Origin: Candidatus Peregrinibacteria bacterium UBA1369
GTDB taxonomy: Bacteria > Patescibacteriota > Gracilibacteria > UBA1369
Length of the DNA: 64,000 nucleotides
Direction: 5' to 3'
NCBI GenBank assembly: GCA_002305925.1
Contig: DBRL01000010.1
Span: forward strand, 200,835 to 264,834
How positions within the stretch are numbered: position 1 is the stretch's first letter; each line of letters starts with the position of its first letter. The notes beneath the pieces are model-generated. The model was not told where the DNA came from and searched no databases. It saw only the letters and a program-made list of their open reading frames with translations. The position numbers and the translations under genes were made by a program. Below, piece after piece: positions 58,349-64,000 of this stretch.

Positions 58349-60412
58349 ATGGTTATGCCGCTGAAAAAAATTATCAGTGACAATCAGGAGCCTGAAATTA
58401 CAGGCGGTCAGGAAATGGCTCCGGGTCTGCGCCTTTACACTGAAGCATGCGACAATGAACGGCAGAAAAGCGCGGAAGCGCTGGAGCGACAAAGGATTAC
58501 TTTTAATCGGATTTCCCGGTTGGCGCTAAAGAACAGCTCCCTGGCCAGAGTTGACAGTGATCCGGACGAGCATGATGATTTCTTTGTGCCCGAGCGCAAT
58601 ATCGACGGAGGCAGGGCTTACATCTGCAAATATCTCGATGAACTGGCCACCGCCGAAGCAATCAGGGACATAGACAGAAGTGCCTTAGGCGTCGGTGATG
58701 ATGCGCCGGCATCACCCCTTAAAAGGCTGGGGACTGGACTGAAGGCACTGGGACGAATGGCGTTAACAGCAGTACCAAAGGCCATTGATTCGATGCTGCC
58801 CAAAAAATGGCGGACCGTGCCAAAAATCCAGGCTATTGAGGCCTTGAAGCGGGACCGTGAACAAAGAATTAGGACAGCAGTGAGCGCCTGTGAAAATGAT
58901 TTGCTGCCCATCGAGCGCGGACATGAAGCCATTCGAGAATATGTTGATAATTTTTACGGAGATCTGATTGTCCCCTTCAATTATTCCGATGGCAATGCGC
59001 TAGCGGGTTTTATCGAAGAATGTCTCCATGATCAGAGTTCCTTGCATTACAAAAATGTCCAGAGAATCATTCAATCCAAGCGTCAGCCCCGCTGGGATCA
59101 GATGAAACAAGAACTGGCCGCCATTGAAAACGATCAATTCGTGCAGGAAAAAACCACTGAAATACGCCAAAGTTCGTGGTTGCTGCGAAGGATCGACGAA
59201 TTAAAAAGCAAGTTTGTAGTTGCCACAGACCAACCCAAGAAAAGTCCCCCCAAGGCTACGGAAAGTGCGGCCAAGGGGCGGAAACCGGCCGCTATTCCTA
59301 CCCGGCCGCCACAAAGGAGGCAAGGTGGCAATGGTGGTGCGGGAGATGGTACGGGAGGTGGTACGGGGGGAAGCTCGGACCGTCCCAAACGGAAATGGCT
59401 GCAAGGACTGGCAGCGGCAGCCGCAGTGATCACCGGAACTCTGCTCCTGTCGGGCGGAAGGGATAACGCAGACAAAACTCCGGCCAGACAAACCGCCTCG
59501 GCCCAGGCACCAGAAAAAATGGTGGAACCACACCGGGATAACGATAAAAAGCCTTTGGAAAATCCGCTCGCAAAAACCATTCCAGAAAAGACAGCAACTG
59601 ACCAGAAAATGACCGGGGAGAAAAAACCGGACAATAAAGCCAATAAGCCGGCTCCCCTGTCCAGACTTTCTACCCAATCTCAAAAGGCAAAAGTTGCTGT
59701 TTTGCCCAAGAAGCCGCAAACAGTTGACCTTGCCCCGGCCGCCCAGGAACAAAACCTGGACAAGCCCGGAGAAGCAGAAATCCCAGCGCAAACAGACAAG
59801 AATCTGCTCAACGAGGAACAAAAACTTGCTCAACTGCAGATATTGGAGGCAAAAATAAATGCCTACAAAAGAAGAATTGCTATTATCAGCAAGGACACCC
59901 GGAATTACCCTTCCGATACCGAAACAGGCCAGGCGATTGACGCCAACCTGAAGCATATCGCTGATTCTCTGGATTGGATTATGTCCCAAATGAAACAGCT
60001 GCAGTCCCGCGAGCAGATCGAAAAAATTGCCCAAAAACAGGTTTCCATTGACCGGGCGCTCAACCTTCTGGATCAGCGGGTGGTGGCGATCAATGTCGCC
60101 TATGGCTCGAATTACGCCAAGAGCAGCATCAATTTGCTAAAAGAGACTGAACGTCTGGCCGCGTCTCATGGTGGAGTCTTTTCGATTGAACATCAGGATG
60201 CCAAACAGGGCAAAAACCGGACTTACAACGTAGATTTAGGCAAAGTTAGCCAGAGACTGACGGAGATTCACAACCGCCTGGCCGACAGCCAGCAGCTGTC
60301 ACCGCAGGAGGCCAGATTGCTCCAGGAAGATGCCAAATACTGGTCCGGTTACCTGAAATTTGTCAACTGGTACCTGCAATACAATCCGGGCAAGGTGGTA
60401 AAAGCATCCTGA
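58349..60412 (+). CDS. Large single-pass membrane protein, unknown function
   Basis: A 687-residue protein. The N-terminal 300 residues are helical and probably cytoplasmic. A Gly-rich linker (GGNGGAGDGTGGGTGGSS) and a basic RPKRK stretch precede one membrane helix (about 348-369, WLQGLAAAAAVITGTLLLSGG). A Lys/Pro/Thr-rich spacer reaches to about 485. The C-terminal 200 residues form a helical domain (LQILEAKINAYKRRIAIISKDTRNYP ... KYWSGYLKFVNWYLQYNPG), likely on the outside by the positive-inside rule. Such a layout, inside domain, single helix, long spacer and outer domain, suits a protein linking cytoplasm and envelope. No family recognised. Confidence 0.78.
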   Translation: MVMPLKKIISDNQEPEITGGQEMAPGLRLYTEACDNERQKSAEALERQRITFNRISRLALKNSSLARVDSDPDEHDDFFVPERNIDGGRAYICKYLDELATAEAIRDIDRSALGVGDDAPASPLKRLGTGLKALGRMALTAVPKAIDSMLPKKWRTVPKIQAIEALKRDREQRIRTAVSACENDLLPIERGHEAIREYVDNFYGDLIVPFNYSDGNALAGFIEECLHDQSSLHYKNVQRIIQSKRQPRWDQMKQELAAIENDQFVQEKTTEIRQSSWLLRRIDELKSKFVVATDQPKKSPPKATESAAKGRKPAAIPTRPPQRRQGGNGGAGDGTGGGTGGSSDRPKRKWLQGLAAAAAVITGTLLLSGGRDNADKTPARQTASAQAPEKMVEPHRDNDKKPLENPLAKTIPEKTATDQKMTGEKKPDNKANKPAPLSRLSTQSQKAKVAVLPKKPQTVDLAPAAQEQNLDKPGEAEIPAQTDKNLLNEEQKLAQLQILEAKINAYKRRIAIISKDTRNYPSDTETGQAIDANLKHIADSLDWIMSQMKQLQSREQIEKIAQKQVSIDRALNLLDQRVVAINVAYGSNYAKSSINLLKETERLAASHGGVFSIEHQDAKQGKNRTYNVDLGKVSQRLTEIHNRLADSQQLSPQEARLLQEDAKYWSGYLKFVNWYLQYNPGKVVKAS

Positions 60413-60439
60413 TAACACTTTTTATAGAGGCTGTTCTTG

Positions 60440-60468
60440 CCCCCCGGCGCCGCTTGCGGCGCCGGGGG
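60440..60468 (+). terminator. Terminator after the 687-residue protein gene
   Basis: A perfect 11-bp stem CCCCCGGCGCC/GGCGCCGGGGG with loop GCTTGC, followed by TTTCGATTTG. It separates the gene from the next, which has its own promoter. Confidence 0.75.
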
Positions 60469-60540
60469 CGTTTCGATTTGTGAGCTGCCCCAGACGGTTC
60501 ACGCGGAACAGCTGCGGCCTTGTAAAGAATGGGTTTTTTG

Positions 60541-60549
60541 TGCTAAAAT
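60541..60549 (+). promoter_or_regulatory. Extended -10 promoter for the 539-residue protein
   Basis: TGCTAAAAT, 23 bp before the ATG at 60572. Confidence 0.55.
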
Positions 60550-60571
60550 ATAGAGATTAACAAGCAAGCAA

Positions 60572-62191
60572 ATGGGCAATCCTCGTGAGGTCTCCCCGAC
60601 ATCGATCGCCGCAATCAGGGAAAGAGACCCCAAAAGCCAAAATGAAGCAGCCCCGGAAACACAGACGCTCAATGAGCGCAGAGTGCTGGAATTTCTGCAT
60701 GGGAAAGTCGTGCTGGAGAATTTTGATGAGCTGTTCAATCTGGACATGGCTATACAGCTGACTGCGGCAGGCAAGACACCGACCGAGAAAATGATCAACG
60801 GCAAGCTGCTGGATGCCAGGACAATTCTGGAAAAATACGGTCAGGGAGGACTGAAGAATGAAACCGACCTGGGTGTCCTATCCGCCGCACTGGAAAACCT
60901 GAAAACCCCGCCGGCCAACATGCGTACCGATGAGGCGGCCAGAGTTCTGCATGCCTTTGAATTCTTCAAAACGATCAAATTTGAAGCCAAACGCCTGCTC
61001 AATGCCGAGGATGTACTGTCCACAGCACGCAAAGCCGAATATGTGCAGTCGAAGGGCATCATGGATGGCGTCAAGGAAAAGCTGGGCGACGCCCGCGAAA
61101 ACTGGGACAAACTCTCCACCGGCCAGAAAATGGCCATGGCCGGCATGGCTCTGTTGGGCGGCATCTGGCTCTTTAAATCGGAAAATAAAACAATTCAAAA
61201 AATAAAGGACACGCTGATGACCGGCGTAAAGGTAGCTGGCGGAGCCTGGCTGCTCGATAAAGCCTGGTATCTTTTTTCAGGCGAGACGTTGTGGGATTTT
61301 GCTTCTGGCAGTACGAAACCTTCACAGCGCAAAGCCACTTTCCTTAAAGAGGCCTACCGGACTGACGACAAGGGCGCAGAGCTGATGAGTAAATCTTTTG
61401 TACTGCTGGGCGAACTCTCTTTTATGGACCTGCTCAATCAATATGAAAATAACCCCAAAAACAATAAAGGCAGCAATATCGAGGGGACACGCATGGCGCC
61501 GGCCGATGCCTATCAGGCCATGCACATTTTTGTTTCCCGTTTCGGACTGGAACGGTTAAAAAATGAATATGCCAAATACAGGCCGCCTATCTGTTTCAGC
61601 CAGGTGGCGGTGATTGAAATGTCCAAGGATCCCAACATCAAAATGGAAGAATCCCTCACCTCACGCGTCGGTGACACTATCAGCGATTCCTTTAAAAAAG
61701 GTTATTATTATCTGGCCTCATCCGGCCCTGGCATTTGGCTGGCTGACAAGTACAAATCCTGGTTTGGCAAGGAGGCTACACCGGAAGAGCTGCAGAACTT
61801 CGCCAAACGTTTTGGCGAAATAGTCCAGAAGGACAGCGAGGTGGATCAGGCCATACAGGACAGGCTGCTGCGCAACGAGAGGCAGATCGCCAAACACTAT
61901 GTCGATACAAACAAGGCCGGCATTGCCATGCCGCGCTTCGGTCTGAAATACAAACGTCAGAGCGATGGGTATCTTTACATAATCGTTGACAAGGTGATGC
62001 ACAATGTCAATGGAGACGAAAAGGCTCTCAATGCCACGGTACAGTCATGTGTCAGCCAGGCAGAAGACTTTCTGGTGGAGCAGTTCAAAGTAAAAAGGGA
62101 GGACGCCTCCAGAAAATGCCAACCTCACGGTTCGGTTTTTGTGTCCGACACCGCCACTCTCAAGTACCTGGTCAGATACAAAGAGAAATAG
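60572..62191 (+). CDS. Membrane protein with two central helices, unknown function
   Basis: A 539-residue protein. The N-terminal 180 residues are helical and soluble. Two hydrophobic segments follow (about 185-202, MAMAGMALLGGIWLF, and 214-235, GVKVAGGAWLLDKAWYLF). The C-terminal 300 residues contain several Trp/Tyr-rich parts (SFKKGYYYLASSGPGIWLADKYKSWFGKE) and end in a beta-rich stretch (DGYLYIIVDKVMHNVNGDEK). No catalytic motif. It is separated from its upstream neighbour by a terminator and promoter, so the cluster is several units and not one operon. No family recognised. Confidence 0.76.
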   Translation: MGNPREVSPTSIAAIRERDPKSQNEAAPETQTLNERRVLEFLHGKVVLENFDELFNLDMAIQLTAAGKTPTEKMINGKLLDARTILEKYGQGGLKNETDLGVLSAALENLKTPPANMRTDEAARVLHAFEFFKTIKFEAKRLLNAEDVLSTARKAEYVQSKGIMDGVKEKLGDARENWDKLSTGQKMAMAGMALLGGIWLFKSENKTIQKIKDTLMTGVKVAGGAWLLDKAWYLFSGETLWDFASGSTKPSQRKATFLKEAYRTDDKGAELMSKSFVLLGELSFMDLLNQYENNPKNNKGSNIEGTRMAPADAYQAMHIFVSRFGLERLKNEYAKYRPPICFSQVAVIEMSKDPNIKMEESLTSRVGDTISDSFKKGYYYLASSGPGIWLADKYKSWFGKEATPEELQNFAKRFGEIVQKDSEVDQAIQDRLLRNERQIAKHYVDTNKAGIAMPRFGLKYKRQSDGYLYIIVDKVMHNVNGDEKALNATVQSCVSQAEDFLVEQFKVKREDASRKCQPHGSVFVSDTATLKYLVRYKEK

Positions 62192-62236
62192 AGCTCCCAT
62201 ATTAATCTGAGCACACCCCAGCTAATCGGTCTTGGG

Positions 62237-62264
62237 TTGACTTTTTTGTGCTTTTCGCTATAAT
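62237..62264 (+). promoter_or_regulatory. Promoter for the metallopeptidase gene
   Basis: TTGACT (62237-62242), 16 bp, TATAAT (62259-62264). The leader of about 110 nt contains a small hairpin (GTCCC/GGGAC around 62281-62296). Confidence 0.65.
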
Positions 62265-62383
62265 TCTAACTTGTCGCTGCTGTCCCTGACGGGGACGTGA
62301 TGATTACAGAGTCGGCTGCAGGTTGCAGCGAGAAAAAAGCATTCCAACACCAAAACAAAAGGTAGTTTTAACCGCATAATATC

Positions 62384-63274
62384 ATGCTTAAAACATATCT
62401 TTTTGCTCTGGTGGTCGGTCTGCAGGCCGCTTTTGGCCTCAATGCCACAGTTGGCTATCTGGATAACCACAGCGTCGATTTCGCCAGCCGTCCCTCCGCC
62501 GCCACTGCACAGTGGGAAACGGCCGGCCAGCAGAATTCAAAAGACAGAGACTATCTGGCGGCCATCACCGACCTGGGCATCAAGCTACATCCCGGCAGTG
62601 AATTTGACTCGGGAAGTGTCTACAATGATCAGTCCGAGAAACACTGCGCCTCCCTGGTTTACAGGACTTTTTCGGTCATGCCCATGGAGACGGTCAGCAA
62701 AGTGAAAAATCTTACTTTTTATTATAATTCAAAGGGACGAAGAGGACTGGGAGGCGGCTCGACAATAATATTGCGCTGTCAGAACATCGCTGACCGTGAA
62801 CTGGTCAGCGTGCTGGTGCATGAATTGGGCCATATCCAAGATACCGGCGTAATGAACGGAAATTTTTGGGCGGGGAAAAGCTCTTTTATGGACGGGGCTG
62901 CCCCGGTTTACCTGGACGACCCCAGTCTGGAATTTTACCGGATCAGTTTTCTTGATGAAAGCACCCGCAAGAGCACCGCAACCGACAGCGATTTCGTGAC
63001 CGGTTACGCCAAAACCGATCCTTTTGAGGACTTCGCCGAAACCTATAATTTTTATCTGCTGCAGGGGCCTGCCTTCCGGGAGATGCTGGAAGAAAGTCAG
63101 TCACTGCAAAAAAAATACGATTTCATGCGAGAAGTTGTGTTCGCCGGACAGGAATTTGATTATTCACTACCTTTAATCGGCGCAGTTAGACCGGGTAATG
63201 GACTAAAGAACGGCAGAAACTATGATTCCACCGTTTTGGAATTTGATCTTAAAAAATTTCTTGCAAACTCCTGA
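62384..63274 (+). CDS. Secreted HExxH zinc metallopeptidase
   Basis: A 296-residue protein with a Sec signal peptide (residues 1-18, MLKTYLFALVVGLQAAFG). The zinc site HELGH is at about residues 146-150, and a glutamate in FEDFAETYNFYL near 218 is the probable third ligand, as in gluzincins. The N-terminal 70 residues after the signal are variable. Other motifs of known families (thermolysin, M4, M48) are not visible; the FAETYNFYLLQGP stretch is like that of anthrax lethal factor-type and related peptidases, but this is a weak resemblance. It closes the large-protein cluster and may process one of these proteins or a host/neighbour cell protein; both are guesses. Confidence 0.82.
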   Translation: MLKTYLFALVVGLQAAFGLNATVGYLDNHSVDFASRPSAATAQWETAGQQNSKDRDYLAAITDLGIKLHPGSEFDSGSVYNDQSEKHCASLVYRTFSVMPMETVSKVKNLTFYYNSKGRRGLGGGSTIILRCQNIADRELVSVLVHELGHIQDTGVMNGNFWAGKSSFMDGAAPVYLDDPSLEFYRISFLDESTRKSTATDSDFVTGYAKTDPFEDFAETYNFYLLQGPAFREMLEESQSLQKKYDFMREVVFAGQEFDYSLPLIGAVRPGNGLKNGRNYDSTVLEFDLKKFLANS

Positions 63275-63279
63275 AATAC

Positions 63280-63288
63280 TGATATAAT
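63280..63288 (+). promoter_or_regulatory. Extended -10 promoter downstream of the metallopeptidase gene
   Basis: TGATATAAT, directly after the stop at 63274. No gene follows before the tRNA, so it may drive a small RNA. Confidence 0.45.
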
Positions 63289-63294
63289 TTGACT

Positions 63295-63445
63295 TGCTTT
63301 CAGGAATTAATCTTTTGGAAAGGTACTCGGTAAAGGGAAAGCGATTTTGTTTAGTTTTTTAGGATAATGAGGCTATTCTAGGGCGTTGTTACTCCTAAAT
63401 ATCAACCACGGTCACCTGCAAGTTCGGGTGGCCTGTTGATTTTGT
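63295..63445 (+). ncRNA. Candidate small RNA between promoter and terminator hairpin
   Basis: About 150 nt from the extended -10 box at 63283 to the hairpin at 63401-63440. No open frame with a ribosome site is seen. I could not match it to 6S, SRP, tmRNA or RNase P RNA. It could also simply be the 3' end of the metallopeptidase mRNA. Confidence 0.3.
63401..63445 (+). terminator. Long hairpin with terminal T-run
   Basis: Outer stem ATCAAC/GTTGAT and inner stem GGTCACC/GGTGGCC (one mismatch), followed by TTTTGT. It ends the transcript of the metallopeptidase gene or of the candidate small RNA. Confidence 0.6.
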
Positions 63446-63497
63446 CTGGATACTCAGGGAGCATGCCGGAGAATCTGTTTGCTTTGACGGGCCGCTA

Positions 63498-63506
63498 TGT
63501 TAAAAT
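63498..63506 (+). promoter_or_regulatory. Extended -10 promoter of tRNA-His
   Basis: TGTTAAAAT, 18 bp before the mature tRNA. Confidence 0.45.
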
Positions 63507-63523
63507 CAGCGGGCAAACTTTAT

Positions 63524-63601
63524 GGTGGCCATAGCTCAGTTGGTTAGAGCGTCGGATTGTGGCTCCGAAGGTCGTGGGTTCGAACCCCATTGGCCACCCC
63601 A
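63524..63601 (+). tRNA. tRNA-His (anticodon GTG)
   Basis: Acceptor stem GTGGCCA/TGGCCAC with a genomically encoded G-1 (63524) opposite C73, the identity element of tRNA-His. Anticodon stem TCGGA/TCCGA with loop TTGTGGC, GTG at 63559-63561. T arm GTGGGTTCGAACCCCAT. CCA is encoded at 63599-63601. Confidence 0.97.
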
Positions 63602-63612
63602 TATTTTGTTTG

Positions 63613-64000
63613 TCAGGTGTGCTGCGCAAGTGAAAGCGGAGGGTTTTTGATCTGTGCCAAAATCTGATTGAGAAAGTAGTCGGTAAATCCCCTGCATGCC
63701 CCGCTCTGGTCAGAAAGCCCCGAACTGTTCAGGAATAAGTCAAGACTATGAGTTGCCAAAAGATGAATCTCGTCGAGAAAATGGCCCTGTCCGTTGAGCG
63801 CCCTATCAAGCAGCTTTTGGCGATGCTCCCCGGCCACGCTGGAAATCTGGGCAATCCAGGAGTCGATCGCTATCCTGATCGCGGGCGGCAGCTGCTGGCC
63901 ACGCCAATAGACGTCGGGCAGGGTGGTGGTGACATCCAGTGCTCCGGCCCGGGCGGCCTGCTGGAACGAAATTAATTTAAGACCTGTCTGCTCCTGGAGA
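63613..64000 (-). CDS. Unknown protein, C-terminal part (5' end cut by window)
   Basis: The minus-strand frame that stops at 63613 stays open to base 64000 (about 129 residues visible). I translated beyond the internal GTG at 63837: LQEQTGLKLISFQQAARAGALD..., then LPDVYWRGQQLPPAIRIAIDSWIAQISSVAGEHRQKLLD, then FLDEIHLLATHSLDLFLNSSGL. It is helical with no obvious motif. I do not recognise it. It converges on tRNA-His. Confidence 0.6.
   Translation of the reverse strand, partial: LQEQTGLKLISFQQAARAGALDVTTTLPDVYWRGQQLPPAIRIAIDSWIAQISSVAGEHRQKLLDRALNGQGHFLDEIHLLATHSLDLFLNSSGLSDQSGACRGFTDYFLNQILAQIKNPPLSLAQHT

Overview
The window looks like chromosomal DNA of a Candidatus Patescibacteria (CPR) bacterium. 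This is inferred from content, not from a marker phylogeny. The signs are: many CPR-style proteins without known function (DUF3467-like, DUF5663-like, bacterial PH-domain membrane protein, sigma-region-4 plus HARE-HTH proteins); two TraG/VirB4-like membrane ATPases; an SLH-domain envelope peptidase together with a CsaB-type pyruvyl transferase; densely packed genes with few Shine-Dalgarno sites; and many promoters of the extended -10 type (TGnTATAAT). The tRNA-Leu, tRNA-Arg and tRNA-His genes all encode CCA. No insertion sequence, transposase, integrase, CRISPR array or rRNA was found.

Region 1 (1-15.1 kb). A truncated TraG-like ATPase, then rlmN, a DUF3467-like gene and glyQS on the minus strand. 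Next come an OmpR-type regulator and two paralogous sigma4/HARE-HTH proteins on either side of a helical-repeat protein, a small hypothetical and a membrane glycosyltransferase. Then a HIT protein, tRNA-Leu, a compact SOS module (lexA-umuC with a GAAC-N4-GTTC operator inside its promoter) and a secreted 3D-domain/peptidoglycan-binding protein.

Region 2 (15.1-42.2 kb). Mostly core genes: the second TraG-like ATPase, aspS, dnaE, tsaE, an M23-SLH peptidase, tRNA-Arg, ruvB, a lipoprotein, clpC, rsmE, rpsA and infB. A GDSL/SGNH-hydrolase-like protein with a small partner sits between rpsA and infB. An operon of a WxcM/FdtA-type cupin with rfbB, rfbD and rfbA (dTDP-sugar synthesis) follows infB.

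Region 3 (42.2-49.1 kb). This is a compositional island. Three GC-rich genes on the minus strand (two lipoproteins with Gly-Thr-rich GTGGTAG-type linkers and one predicted outer-membrane-like beta-barrel protein) have strong GGAGGA-type ribosome sites, and GC-rich hairpins are present. They lie between rfbA and csaB. A fourth GC-rich lipoprotein follows csaB. The first lipoprotein gene is enclosed by an 18-bp perfect inverted repeat about 1.18 kb apart, which suggests an invertible or mobile cassette.

Region 4 (49.1-64 kb). rnhB, rplS, a winged-helix regulator, a LapA-like protein and tig lie on the minus strand. A 10.6-kb plus-strand run follows: four very large helical or membrane-anchored proteins of unknown function, one DUF5663-like protein and a secreted HExxH metallopeptidase. 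The run ends with a possible small RNA, tRNA-His and a truncated gene.

Links between genes: CsaB-type pyruvylation of wall polymer would create the ligand for the SLH domains of the M23 peptidase; the rfb genes could supply deoxysugars for that polymer; LexA probably controls umuC through its own promoter. The best candidates for new biology are the inverted-repeat lipoprotein cassette with its GC-rich surroundings, and the large-protein/metallopeptidase cluster at 52.7-63.3 kb.
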